From Pseudoneurospora amorphoporcata (taxonomy: Eukaryota; Ascomycota; Sordariomycetes; Sordariales; Sordariaceae): a stretch of DNA of 64,000 nt. Shown piece after piece: positions 20,695-33,610 of this stretch (its first letter is position 1; each line of letters begins with the position of its first letter). Both the position numbers and the translations under genes were made by a program. The DNA is taken from the NCBI GenBank assembly GCA_033297205.1, contig MU859094.1, positions 1,801 through 65,800 of the forward strand. The letters run 5' to 3'. A model generated the notes under the pieces. It saw only the letters and a program-made list of their open reading frames with translations, ran no database searches and was not told the origin of the DNA.

Positions 20695-21853
20695 TGTGAC
20701 TGGAATTCCCTGGCGAGGATTGAATGTGTTCCTGAAGGAGGGAGCTGAGGTGCAGCGGGCTGTGCTGTGGTGTATGTAAATGCCTGCAGAGTGTAATTAC
20801 CAAACGGAACACCAAGACGCCCGACTTCGGATGCAGCAAGTGCTAGTTGCTGTTAGGTATTGTAAGTATCAATGAATACCTACTGCAAATGACGAGAATC
20901 AGCCATACGTACTTTGCAGTTACCTGACCTTGAGGGGATTCCCAAGTGCTTGGGCAATGTGTCTTTTGTGTGAGTAGTGAGTCACTTGCACTTTGTTCAA
21001 TGTTTTAAGGCGATCAAGTTACTTTGAACTGCGTATTATACGATACATGTAAAATATGTCAATGGGACATGTCCTCAGTGGCGCTAAAACGACAGTTTAC
21101 AATGGAAATCGCCTTTTTCAACGCCGGATGCAACTCCCGATGATTTGGAAAGTGCAATACCTCTCAATGACTGCCCAAAACTGCTTTGAATAAGAAAGTG
21201 GGTTTCGTTTCTGAGCCTGACCTTTGACAGCTTGGTTCCCTTGCCTCCAGCTTCCGTTTCGTGAACTGTACGTACCTATCATCCCCGTTGGAACCGACGG
21301 GAACATTGAAATTCCTTATCGCTTATCGGCAAGGCCCCACCAAGAGTGGAAAACTGAATGCTTGGCACAAAAAGCACAGTGGGAATTGGTAGTTCTGGGA
21401 TTAGTTCTTTGTTGGCGGGAAAAGCATTGGAGCTCACTGCTGCTACTGCTGCTACTGCTGCTTCACTGCGCTGCACACACACCATCATTGCCAGCCGCGT
21501 CAGGCAAGGGAAAGCGCGTCAAGCAGAGCCAGCCAAGCAACCAGCAACCAACGGAATCTCGAATCCGCCAAAATATTTACATTGCAACACTCACTCCTGT
21601 CAACATCTTCTCCAACCCACCCAGCTACCGGCATATGACAGAGAGTCGGGCTCGAATCAAGCTTTTCCAGTAGCTCTCCCGTCGTCCACTACATCATCGC
21701 CCTGTCCATCTCCATCGACCGTCGACCAAAAATACACGACGACATCGACGACGACGACGCCGACGACAGCATCGCTTCTCAAGGGAACCTTTTCCCACCA
21801 ATACCCATTCTCCCAAAGCTGACCCCGGCCGCTGATGGAGACCATCATCACCA
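20695..21853. other. Divergent promoter region trp-1 / nup192
   Basis: 1.16 kb between the two divergent starts. It holds the TGAGTCA element near trp-1, and a (CTG)n-like patch near 21440-21465 followed by a pyrimidine-rich leader before nup192. No gene is supported. Confidence 0.6.
20978..20984. promoter_or_regulatory. Perfect CPC1/GCN4-type site TGAGTCA upstream of trp-1
   Basis: The 7-bp TGASTCA core, read as GTGACTCAC toward trp-1, lies 284 bp from the trp-1 ATG. CPC1 binds this core in Neurospora amino-acid genes. A random match in a 300-bp promoter is about 4 percent likely, so the gene context matters. Confidence 0.6.
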
Positions 21854-24800
21854 ATGGCGTCCTTGACCGATAAGACATATTTCCCTCCGCTGGAGGAGTG
21901 TTTGACCGGCAAGAACACAATACTGTCCTGGAAACTGGTCGCTTCAGCTCTTGTCGACCAAGATGGCGATCGCATTACCAGCGATGCCGTCTCATCTTTC
22001 CTAAGAGATGCCCATGTCCAGCAGCTGCTCAAGAACCCCTCCAAGACCTTCGAACCGCCGACCTCGCAGACGAAAGCCGACTTCGAGACCAAGACGGCCG
22101 CCATCAACGTGACCCAGACGCCCAACGAGCGCTTCAATATCAAGACCATCAAGGACGACGCCATATGGCTCAGCACCAATGTCAACATCAGCCAAGTTGC
22201 CGCCCTGCGCATCGTCGTGGTCGAGTTCCAGTCGCGCGCCCAAGCCCATCTCGTCGGCCCTCTCTCTACCCAGGATGTCGACAACATCCAGGAAGCGGCC
22301 GGAGTCAGTGATGCGCAAACTTCCAACATCCTCGCTCTCCTCAACCTCTCCACCCTTGCCGATGCCGAGACCACATGGGCCGACTTTGAGAAGGATGCCA
22401 CCCGCCGCCAGCGACTTCTGGCCCACTACCTCTCCGAACGCCGGTCCTTTATGAGCTCTGCCGAGTCACTCGTAACCTTCATGCTGCACTCGAGCGCTGC
22501 CATGTTGAACCAGGAGACGCACAACCTGCGACGGGAGATTGTAAAGGAGGCGTTCGAATATGACGAGTTCGACGACCATTCCGAAATCAACATCAGTTTC
22601 TTCGAGGCCCTTATACCGCGATACTTCACCGTCCTGCAAGATGCCATCAAGCGCGCGCAAACCGGTCCTGCAAACGTCGAAGAGCGCCTTCTTACCGAGC
22701 AGATCAACATTGACTGGACCAGGACGGCGCTCACCGAGGCTATCCATGCCATGACCGTTTCTTTCCAGATTCTCGACCTCTCGGGTCCCATGTTCACTAC
22801 CCCGGAGATAATAACTCAGTGGTACCAGATCATGAACACGTACGAGTTTCTGGACAGCATCAGCAGTGGCTATGATCTTGTTTCGGAGCTCGTCATGCCA
22901 CTGAAGAGTTTGGTATGCGTCATCTCGCTCAGACTCGTCAACCTCAACCGATCACTCATGTACTTGAGCCAAGACATCGACCTCCTGGACTTCGAAGAGC
23001 CCTACCTAGCATCATCCGAGCTTCTAACAATAATTCATACCGCCATTACCAACGCCGCGAATGCTGGCTCGCCCACTGCCAGCCCCGTCATTCTGGCCTG
23101 GTCCTTGATTCTGCAGGAGATGTTTATCGGATACCAGGAACGCGCCGAACGACGGGATGTTGCGCAGAATGCGCGCGCTCAAGCCAGTTTCGAATTGGAG
23201 ATTCAGCCCAACCCCAGCGGACGTAGAAACTCGGCGGGAAGCATTGTGTCCATCGAAAGGTCACCATATGATCTATTCCTGACCTCGCAGTCCCTTGAGC
23301 GGGATAACCAACTGGTCGAGGCGCTCGCCTTTGCGGCTACCGCTCGTGGCCAGGTATATGAGGTCATGTCGGAGATGGCAGCCTGCCTTGGCCACAGCCA
23401 GCTCGCTGCCTTCTCTCCCCTGCTAGGAGCGCGTGTTCGGGCTGTTTTTCTCGAGGTTCTCAAGAAGAGCTTGCCCATCGTCGGATATCAAAATGATACC
23501 GTCTCTTGCCTGCTTGCCGTACTGTCCGGAGGGAGACAGTACTGGGATATTTCTCCCAAGAATGCACTGTCTCCAAGCCAGGAAGTCAATTCAGTCATGC
23601 TTCGGGATGATGAGCTCAAGGAGAACTATCTCTTGCAGGCTCGCAACCGTTACCCTTACGAGTTCTTGCCGTTCGTCTCCTTCACTCGGGCTCTGGTGAC
23701 GGGCCTCCTTGCAGATAGCGAGAATTCCGAGTGGGTGATCAGTCTGCTGCTCAGGTCTCCTACCTTGACCCTGGACTGGAGGTCTGACTGGGTCAACTAC
23801 GAACTCATTTACGAGGACGAAAACATCAACTCCTTCCAGTTGATTGGCGACCTTGATCTCTTCGATACTTCCAAGGTCACCAGGAGACGCCCCGAAAACG
23901 ATGAAAAGTTCACTATTCCTGCTGGTACTGTTGGGCGCTTCGTCTCGGACAGCGAGAGGATAGCCATCCTGGAATACGAACACTCGGCCCTGGCCCTTCT
24001 CGGCAAGCGTCTTGAGGTGTCCTTGAAGGCTGACGCGTACAGCAGTGCTCTCCCAGGACTTACTGATGACGAGGTTGCCGAGTCGATACTCCTGCTGGCA
24101 ACCGTTGTCCGAGTCGAGACTCTCAGGACTGCTGTGACCGTTTCTAGGGCTGGCTCCGAGGCCGGCATGGCAATCTTGCGAGAGGCAAGCAGAGCGCTAC
24201 CACACACCAAGGACATCTTGACGGTGGTTAGCGACCTCATGGACACCATCATTCAAGACGATCTCGTCAACATCGATGGACCCAGGACGGCAGTCTTGGC
24301 AGCCTGTCTTCAGTTCCTTGACGCCGCACTGCCTGTATGCCCAGGCAGGGTTTGGGCTTATATGTCTAGGACTGCCCTCATCAATGGCGAGACAAGAGCT
24401 GGAAGGCTGTCCAGGATCACCGGCAACCTTGACATGCTCTCCGAGCGCTGTGACTTCCTTTCTTCCGCCATGAAGTTCTTCTCCAACCTGATTGAGATCG
24501 CCATGCTTGGTGCTGTTCAGCGCAAGGTTGTAAGGGAGACGAACGCTCGTTCCAACGTCGACGCAAACGCATGGCTAGGAACAAGCGAAAAGGTGATCTC
24601 TCGCGTCTCTCTTGCCATCGCCCAGACCGCGGTCGATATGATCGAGAACTCGGTCACTTGGAGATTCCCATCCGAGCTGGATCGCAGTATCGTGGTTCGT
24701 GATGTGGTGGGTATTATGCAGAAGCTCCTTTCCTACACCTATAACCTAGGTGCAACTGGACCTTCAAACACCTTGACTGGCTATCTTGAACCTGCCGCTC

Positions 24801-25993
24801 GATACGTTCTTGAGAGCTTTGTCACCGCTTCGTCAAACTCTCTCCGATTCCAACCTCTTCTGGCGACACTTCTTGTTGCCTTCCAAATTCCCGACTCCAC
24901 TCTTTACCCCCGCCGGGCTGCCCTTGTCTCGGAGAGGCTCGTAGTGGTCCTCGACTTTGCAACCATTCTCCTCCGGGTCTCCAACTACCTCGATCTGCCT
25001 GTCACCAACCTCCAAACGCCACTGTTCAAGTCCGCATCTCTGGTCGCCCGTCTTCCTGCTATCAGGCTGTCTTTCAAGGCACCGGCGATAGCTCTCCTGA
25101 GTGCGTTGGTAGAAAGTGCCGGAAAGGGCAACGCCGAACCTCCATCGCTGCTGGGATACCTCGGCCCGCAAGTGGCACGGTCATTCATCCAGATCGCTTC
25201 GCAGCTGGATAAGCCGTTTGACAGGGTACCAGAGTCGATCAGTACATGGAAGTTCTTTTCGACAATAATGCGCAATCGCCAGCAGTGGATGGCAAACTGC
25301 CTCCTTACTGGCAAGACTCCCCGCGAGGCTTTGAAGGGGGATGGCAAGATTGCAGCACTTTCCCCGGGCTCGGTCCTCTCTACGGCCATGGAGAAGCTTC
25401 GCTCTATCAAGAAGCTGCCAAGTCGGGAGGCCATCGCCATTCTGGACTTCTTCACCTCGGCCCAGAACTACTGGCCTTGGACGATTTTCGCCATGCAAAA
25501 GGATACGTCGTTCCTGACCGACCTCCGAGCATACGTCCGCGATCTCAAGTCGCCGTCGATGGTTTCAAGGACCGACCCTAGAGAAGCCGGTAACCAGGCG
25601 AGGATAGCGGCTTACATCGCTGAGACATTTGCTATGCAGCTGTACCATCTGCGTCAGATGAGGCAATCCCACAAGGTTGCGAACGACGTCGTGAATGATC
25701 TCGATTACTTCCTGCGCAACGGAGTTCAGGTCTCTGGGTATAACGCCTCGTTGCATTCTAACTTTGCAAAGAACTTTAGCCAACGATACCCGGGAATCTC
25801 GATAGAGGATTTCAAGAGGACAGTCCTTGTTCCTCGTGATCTGGGTTCCCAATTTTACTATGCTTTGGACTTTGCCGAGTCGATGCTCAGCTACGATGTC
25901 GCATGGGCTGGATCACGCAAGAACGGCTTCAGGCATGAGATGGAGACTGCTAACCTGAACTTGTCTCTGGTGGAGGCTGAGATTGTACGTTTG

Positions 25994-26024
<31 letters not shown>

Positions 26025-27528
26025 CCTACCACGAATTGCGCTAACATGATTAAAGACTCTCTTCCATGCTTGGGAGTATCTACTTCTGGAGCTTAGCATC
26101 TCGCTTCTCCCCAAGAACGAGACCGTTGCCAAGCAAATGTCGCAGGTCGCCGAGCAATGTCTGGATGCCAACCAACGGGCTCAACCGCCAGACAACATTT
26201 TCGTCCGACTGGCTCACGCTCGGGCAAACCTGGCTTTGACGCTCCTTCAACGCCTCGCCGATGCTTCCCACTTGCCAAAGGACATCTCCAAGCTGCTCAC
26301 CAGCATCACAAGGGCCATCAATAACGTTGAGGACCCCTTTGACAAGGACCAGATCTCCTACTTCCGCACCCTCCTCAAGATCCTCTTCGTCGCTCTGCGT
26401 GGAACCAGACACTCGGCCAATGCCCCTGCGCCCGGGGCCTCCACCATGTCGCAATCCGGTGGTGAAACCAGCTCCGTGGCCGTCACCCAGCTGATCCTCA
26501 CCATCCTGGACCGCGTCGTCGCCCAATCCTTCAGGTCACTGGTCGCGCTCGTGCACGAGCCCACCTCACCCACCACGCCCGAGGATCTCGCCCTCCTCAC
26601 CGCAATCTTGCAAGCCTGCCTTAGCGCACCCGGCATCGACCAATGCCAGGTGCAAATCCTCAACATCATGGCCGGCCACAACGTCTTCCAAGTCGCGACC
26701 TCGCTCTTCTCCTGGGCCGACAAGCTTACCGACAAGTCGGGCGACCCCATCTACGGCGAGCTTTCCCTTCTGTTCCTCTTGGAACTCTCGGCCATGCCCA
26801 CCATCGCCGAGCAGCTTGCCTGCGACGGCCTCCTGGGGCATCTCACGTCGGCCAACCTCGCCGGCTTCATGCGCCGCGCTAACGTCGGCCCGCTAGCCGA
26901 CAACGCCGGCGCCGCCCGCTGCTATTCCATGTGGGCCAAGGGCATCTTGCCTTTACTACTCAACATGCTCGGTGCCCTTGGGGCGACCATGGCGCCAGAG
27001 ATTGCTTACGTGCTCAACCAGTTTCCCAACCTCCTCCGTGCGGCAGTGGATAGGTTCGAAGCCCCCGGCGTTAGCCGCACCGGGTATTCCCCCTCCTCCA
27101 AGTCATCCATGTCCACCATCAACAACAACAGCCCTGGCAACGGAAAAGACACGTCCGGGCTGATCACACTCACTTCCATCTCGGAAATCCACTCCCTCGC
27201 CCTTTTGACCCGGGTCCTCTCCGCCATCCGGCTCACCAACGCGGGAGGGCAATCGGCCCGCGACATCCCGCAGATTGTTGGCGGGTGGGAAGACGAGGCT
27301 AGACAGAATCTGTTGGAGAACGTGGAGTTTTGGTTGGGGAGTAGGAAGGTTCTAAGGGAACGGTTGTTCCCGTGGGGACAGAGGGAGATTGAGTGGAGGA
27401 ATCAGAAGCCTGGTGAGGGTGCTGGCGAAGAATCAAAATGTGAGAGCAAATTGGAGGAGAAGGCGGTGGAGATGTTGAGTGGTGTTGCGGAGGTGCTGGG
27501 GTTGGGTGATGGGGAGGATGGTGCGTGA
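21854..27528 (+). CDS. nup192: Nucleoporin NUP192 (NUP205/NUP186 family), inner-ring scaffold
   Basis: Exons 21854-25984 and 26056-27528; the 71-bp intron 25985-26055 (GTACGT...TAAAG) carries a 29-T run. The product is about 1867 residues, in the range of Nup192 (~1700-1900). The protein is almost wholly alpha-helical with no low-complexity FG repeats, as expected for this solenoid. The N-terminal block (ECLTGKNTILSWKLVASALVD, NERFNIKTIKDDAIWLS) and the LLEVRALLQFLDAALP-like helical repeats match the family. Nup192 binds Nup93/Nic96 and Nup53 in the inner ring of the nuclear pore. The splice joins ...VEAEI to TLFHAWEYLLLELSI, restoring the frame that otherwise ends in the intron. Confidence 0.92.
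25996..26024 (+). repeat. T29 homopolymer in the nup192 intron
   Basis: 29 consecutive T begin 11 nt after the donor site, leaving only 31 nt to the acceptor. Unusual for such a short intron and a likely indel hot spot. Confidence 0.95.
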
Positions 27529-28571
27529 GTGACATGTAGAGAGAGAGGGTTTTGTGTGAAGTGGTGAAGAAAGAGGGGGTTGGGAAAGGGGATGAGATGA
27601 ATTTAAAAGGTTGTGATAATGGGGATGGTTGGAGGAGATGGTAAGGTGGTCTGTTGTGGGGATGTTGTGGTATGATGGATGGATGAATGAATTGTGTAAA
27701 AGTAAAGGAAGGAGGTTGAATGAATGACTGGTTTACCTTTAGGCACACAGTGTAGCAGCAAAGAGTTATTATGTGTTTTGTTTACTTCAAGTCTCAAGCG
27801 GGATTGTTTTGTGTATCATGCTGGCCCTCAACAGTAGATAGTTGGGAATGCTTGCTCTGATGTTGTTTTTAAAGGTTCACATAGCATACAAAAGTTTGGA
27901 AGTTCTTCTGTGTTGCTGTTATGCGCTCAAACTTTTCCAGACCGGCCGGCAGTTCGTTCGTGAACTCGTCCGTTTGCTTCTTAGGAGGAGCCGGTTTGTC
28001 GCCAACACACTCTCTCGATCTCCAGGCGAATTTCGTCACACTAGCAGGATTGGAATTTCTTGACTTGATTTGTTCTCTGATGCTAACACTTGCTCGCTTC
28101 ATACCCTGCCATCTCCTGCACCGGGATATCCCTTTCCACGAGTATCACATACCCTCTAGGTTGTTTCCAACGTGGTGCTATCCGATCCCGGTTGTCGACA
28201 AGCCGTCTTAGCTTCCCAGCCGAAGCTGGCAACAAACAGTAAAGGGGTCTCGACACCATCCCAGGTATCAATATCCCCCATCTATCTCCTTTCTCCATCC
28301 ATCCGTGGTAATCTCTGGTCAGTTCGTAGTCACTCCAAGGCATATTATATCTTGTGGCCCAGTCTTCATCACAGGACGTACAAACGCACGAACGTGTGCT
28401 ACGCGCGGCGAGTCACATGGTTGGTAATCCTTCCAAGCGGCCATGTGTTTGTTCAAATGTGGTTGTAGTGGTTGTACAGTTGTGATTTTTTTGTGTATCC
28501 ATCCATCCATCCATCCATCCATCCATCCCTAACAGTCTCCCCCCCGGGTCGTTGTTATATGTACATACACT
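27529..28571. other. Convergent 3' spacer nup192 / tim9
   Basis: 1.04 kb. The first 250 bp is strongly G/T-rich on the plus strand (GTGGTGAAG, GGGGATG), and an (ATCC)8 microsatellite lies at 28497-28528 just before the tim9 stop. No gene. Confidence 0.65.
28497..28528 (+). repeat. (ATCC)8 microsatellite
   Basis: Eight perfect ATCC units, 44 bp from the tim9 stop codon, so probably within its 3' UTR. Confidence 0.95.
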
Positions 28572-29299
28572 CTAGCGCCTCTGCATCTCAGCAGTCATGG
28601 CAGCGTTGAGCTCGCCGAAGCGCTCGCCCAGCCGCGTCTGGGTCGACATGGACTTGAGCACGCAGCGGCTGATGCAGCCGGACTCGCGGCCGGAGAGGGC
28701 CTTGGAGGTGAAGTCGTCGACGCAGGAGGTGAAGCAGTTGTCTACGAGGTTGCCGAAGACCTGGTGTTTGGGGGAAGAAGGGGTAAGGGTTAGTTATTGT
28801 TTGGTATGGCTTGGACTTTGGGACAGGGCGAGGGGCTGGGTTTGGATTTGGACTTGGGCTTGGACTTGGTTTATAGGGTGGGAAGGTGTGGCTAGGGTTC
28901 GAGAGGGAAGAGGGATGTACAAGGTGGTGGGATAGTTCGAGATGGTGGAAGGGGAGGAGGGGTGGGAACAGGTGCGAGTATGTGCGAGTAGGTGAGATGG
29001 ATAGTTGAGATGGTGATTGGTGATGGAAGATAGCGCCGAAAGGTGTCTGTTGGCTCAAAGGCATAAAGAGGTAAAAGATGATGAAGAAAGTTTGTATGCG
29101 GACGTACACTCATAAACTCCTTAACCTGGCGCTTCTGAAGGCGCTGGTCGAGCTCGCGGCTCTCGGCGGCTGTAAGTCTTGTTTTGTTGCGATGACGTTA
29201 GTTTTTTTGGGGGGGTTCCCGGTCTCCTCTGTTGTTTTAAATCAAATCACAAAGTGACTTCTTTTGCTGATTTGCTTGCTGGCTTGCTTACCCATCCAT
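28572..29299 (-). CDS. tim9: Mitochondrial intermembrane-space chaperone Tim9
   Basis: Exons on the minus strand: 29299-29292, 29177-29108 and 28760-28572, giving 88 residues. The first coding exon is only 8 nt (Met-Asp and two bases of Gly) and joins at an AAG acceptor to give M-D-G-L-T-A-A-E-S-R-E-L. The protein carries the twin CX3C motifs of small Tims (CFTSC and CISRC), spaced by 18 residues, and family segments QKRQVKEFM, NLVDNCF and ALSGRESGC. Tim9 forms a hexamer with Tim10 that carries hydrophobic precursors across the intermembrane space to TIM22. A CAG acceptor 8 nt downstream would give the alternative start M-A-A-E from a second ATG. Only exon-by-exon reading reveals this gene; no frame longer than 60 codons covers it. 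Confidence 0.93.
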
Positions 29300-32200
29300 T
29301 TCTGTTGACTGAGGTTGATGTTGTTCGGTGGTGATACCGAACTTTCTGTGGGAATTTGGAGTTGTATGGTAAGGTCCTGCAGAAGAGGTGGAATGGATGT
29401 CCGAATGTCGATGGCGTAGGGTCCGCGCGCGCGGCGACGGCAGAACGAGTTGACGGGATGCCGGATCGAAGCTGCAGTTCTAAAACTTCACCGCCCGGCA
29501 GAGAGCTCGTTGCTTGGCGCTTGGCGGCAATTCTTGGCATTTCGTCCAGAACCCTTGAATGATGCCAAGGCCGGCGGATGCCAGGCGCGCTAGACGGCGG
29601 GAAAGAGGGTCTGTGCGCTACTAACGTTCGCTTTCAATTGTGAATGCTGACTCCAAGTACCAACAACCTCTGCTGCAACCATAGCCGACGACGAATGGTG
29701 AGGGATGACATCACAGGCTCTCAGAAACGACGCCAGCTGAAATGAAGCGCCAAAAACGGACGCATGTCTAAAGAGCGTCTTGGTCTTATTGTCAGTACGT
29801 TGGAAGGTTTCGTCTTTTGTCTTGTCTTGGTCGTGGACAAGAACATCCCCAATATCCGGCAATTCGTCCCTACATCATAATTCACCGGGCAGGGCGGGGA
29901 AGTGAGTTTGTCCTCTCGCTAGCTCAGTGGGTATGCCAAGTGCAACGGCGGCATGTCCGCTGGTTTATGGGGATTGATGGCCATTGGGGGCTATCTATCT
30001 CTCCGTGTTTGGTGTGTGTTGTGTCTTGTGTTGCCGAAAGGCTTCGTTACTTTGACCATCGTGACATTGAAAGTGTTCCCGGAAAATAAACCACCAACAG
30101 TGGTATCGTGGGCTTACTTTAGGTACAACCTCAGCCAATATCAGCCTATGACGTCCACGCGCGAGTGATCTCGTGATCAGGGAGAAATATGTCTTGCCCG
30201 CATATGTGAGGCTGAAAGGTGAAACGAGACCCGCATGTTGATGGGTTCAACGTGCTTTATCACCTTTTCAAACCGTTGTGGCATTTTGAAGTGGCCTTTT
30301 TTGGTGTCTCCTGTCCTCAGTCATTGTGGTTTTGATATCGCCATCTCACCATAAGCACAGGTTGGAGGCTCTAGGTGGAGTTCATAGGCGCGGCAAAAGA
30401 TCGAACCGCAGTACCTACAAGGTAGGCGGTCCGGGAAGATTTCCTTTATCAAGCGGTGAGAATACAACGAGCCGGGTATGAACTAGAGGGTATCTTCGCT
30501 ATGAAGCTGAGTCGGGTTGGGGAGAAAAGGTTGCTGCTTGAAGCCGCAAGTTTCTTGGCACCGTGGACGCGACTACAAAACCTGGCGGCGAAGCGAAGCT
30601 ATTTTTCTCATCCATTATTTTCCACCTCTTGTCGACGAGTGTGGCGCATGACATGTTTACAACAACCGCCATTCTTGGTCTTTGGCGACAAGTGAGGGGA
30701 AACCAACTCTGGCCACATGAGCATGTTTCGCTTGTCTCACCATATCTGCGGACCTACAATCATACTGTCCGTGAAGCTGCAATGGGACGCTCTTCGGTCT
30801 AGTTCCCCTCCCAAAGTCTGGAGAATGAGCACACTAGTGTATGTAGGGTTTCCGGGCACTTGCGAGCGTGCCAGGAATGATGTGCGTTTGAGGTCTTTGG
30901 AAACCACGCGACTGTAAGGGGGGGGGAATAGTATAGGTACGTAGTGGCTTGAGTCCAATAGAGTCTGGACTTTGAACACCGGCTGGGCGATCAGAGAAGA
31001 TTGCAGCTTCAGAAAGCGTTCCCTGACCAAGTTATGGCCAGATAGAGTGTTGTATCGTGTGCATCCCTAGGCAGGCCACAGTTGACTAGCTGCCTTTTTC
31101 GTTTTGTAGTTGTTGGAGATGGAGTTCGGTGTGAGAACAACGGTGGAATCCCATTGCCTGGGGTGCGTCGTATGTACACTGTGTGCTATATTTGGAAAAG
31201 GATTGGCATCGCGAAATCCAGTGGGAATTTTTCTAGCACCTGACAATTCAGAGTGGATTTTTCAGGGCAATGTGGTGGCTGGGCTGCTGTTGAACAGGGA
31301 GGTTGGAAAGCAAAAAGTGAAGCCAACATGCATTCATAAAGAGGCACTGAGGGAAAAGAACAAACGACAGGTATCTATCTGTACGCCGGTCACACCTGCT
31401 GCGCGCTGCGCACTGCACCGAGTCGCCGTTTAGTTAAGGTACCTTATTGCCCGCTGCAGGAGAAACACTGACTTGGCGGTACCTTCACGCTGACCTACGT
31501 CATTTTCCTTTGCCAAACACAGTCCCAGTTGTGCACTGAACTTCTCACGAACGTCCAGTTCCCAAGTACCGTGTTGGATGGGTTTGTTTCAACCGGACAG
31601 AGGCGAAAGTCAAAAACTGCTATAGGGGATCTGAAATTGGGAGACGGTGGATGTACCCGGACTTTGGGAGAAAACACCAGCCATCTTTTTGTGAAAGCCG
31701 ATGCGTAACACAGATTAAGCAGTTGGATATCTGAGACAATAGTCCAAGTTCTCTGAGGCCATGTCGGTACTGAAGAGCCGTGGACCGAATGCCGAGAAGG
31801 TTGGAGATGTTGAAATGTTGCAACCATCAAGGGATAATGGCAACGTCGGAATCTAGACCTCTACTCCGGTTGTCAATAGACTACAGTACCTATCCCTAAG
31901 CAGCTTAGAATTATTGGAACTGTCTTGAAGGGTCCTCATATCTTACTGACCTTATCAATGTCCGGAGAACCACAATCCCATGGCATATACCAGGAGATAG
32001 CTGTTTCTACAACACAAGACGTTGCAGACTCAAGTTGGAACACCAGCTGTCCTGGATAACTCCAGCATCATGTGTCGGTGTGAAACCCTCGACCGTAACA
32101 GATAGAGGTCAAGGGACGTGAACTTTTTTTTTTTTTTCCCCATTGTTCAGCATCAATGTAAACACTGAACTTTCAGACTGACCTGAGGTGTATTGCCGGT

Positions 32201-32361
32201 GCTGCAGCAGTGCCAGACAGTATGACATAAAAGTATCCACACAGTCGGCGAAGTCCCCGGAGAAGCCATTGATCCCCTGTTGCTCTTTCCCAAAATCGCT
32301 TTCTCAGTTTTGAGGAAAGTGGAAGCAAAAGCCACAGCTTCAGTCAAGGGCCCGGCCATCT

Positions 32362-32392
<31 letters not shown>

Positions 32393-33610
32393 TCTCACTC
32401 ATGTTGTTGTTCCATTTTTTTTGGAATGCGATGCATTGAAACGGTATACAACGTCGAGTTACCTGCCACTTTCCCTGCCGCCAGACAGATCAGCAGTGTT
32501 ACAAGCACTGGATCATTCCGTCACTACCTCCCATACCTATACAGGGAGACGGGTACCCTAAACAGGACGAAACAGTCGCAGACGAGACCAAGGCAAAGAC
32601 GCCTCCCGGTCGCCCCGGCGACGAGCTAGATCCGAAGAGATCCCCTCAGTCCCCCCTTTCTCCCGGCGCCCTTGTATACGGTCGAATACGGCCATCCATC
32701 TCCTGAGAAAGAGCCTCAGAGCAAACAGCTTTGCGACCAGACAACCGGGTTTCGCTTCTCCTTTTTTCAGCCATTGCGACGATCCACGCCCTACCAGAAC
32801 GGCTTTCAGCTCGCCAGCCCCCCCGGCTTCCAGTGCGCGGGTCCTCCACTTCAGATCAGCCTGGCCAAGAAAGTGGGCGAGCAGGAACAGGAACAGGAAC
32901 CGACAGGAACAGGATAGGATAGCTCCTAGAACCAAGACAAGAGAGACTGGTCAAGACAAGGGACAAGAGTGGAGGGTCAAGACCAGCCAGAACAGGCAGG
33001 GGTCCCATTGCCGCCAGCCGCCCCGTCAAACCGTGCGGTGGGTGCATTTCAGTTGCATGGGTCCAACACTGCCACCACTATCCGGGCCGTCGTCAGCGTC
33101 CACTACAGCACTCCAAGCTGCATCGCGTCGCAGACAACCTCCCGTCCTTCTTACAACATTGATTGACCTCGACCTACAGGACAGGACAACAAGTGCAAGG
33201 TACCACATTCCTGCCGCTGCTGCTAGGTACATAGCACCGTCTGCAACCGCTGCAGTGCCGACGCTGCCTGTTGCTGCTGTTACTGCTGCACAGACTTTTT
33301 AGCTTGACAGTTCGAACCAAGCCTGCATCTTCCCATCTTCGTCCTCGCCTCGGCTGCCCCACGCGCATCCCCCCGGTTGCTCAACATCCACCCCCCAAGC
33401 CGTCATCGTCTCCCAGTCTTGCGGGTTCGAGTTCACAACGTCCGTCCGGTTTTGCCATCTTTTTCTGCCACGCGCGGGTGACTGTCGACCGCCTCTTCAG
33501 CGTTTGCCTCTCCGGCACCCGACTGATTCGGCACCGTCCCGTCCCGTCACCACGCCCGTCATCCCTCCTCCTCCGACGGCAGACGGTCACCGTCACTACC
33601 GTCGTCCGCC
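29300..33610. other. 4.3 kb gene-poor spacer tim9 / RhoGAP
   Basis: No convincing coding frame on either strand. It contains T14 at 32124-32137, T27 at 32365-32391, and a GC- and pyrimidine-rich leader from about 32600 to the RhoGAP start with CTGCTG patches. It presumably contains the divergent promoters of tim9 and the RhoGAP gene. Confidence 0.55.
32365..32391 (+). repeat. T27 homopolymer
   Basis: 27 uninterrupted T in the spacer upstream of the RhoGAP gene. A shorter T14 run is 230 bp before it. Confidence 0.95.
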
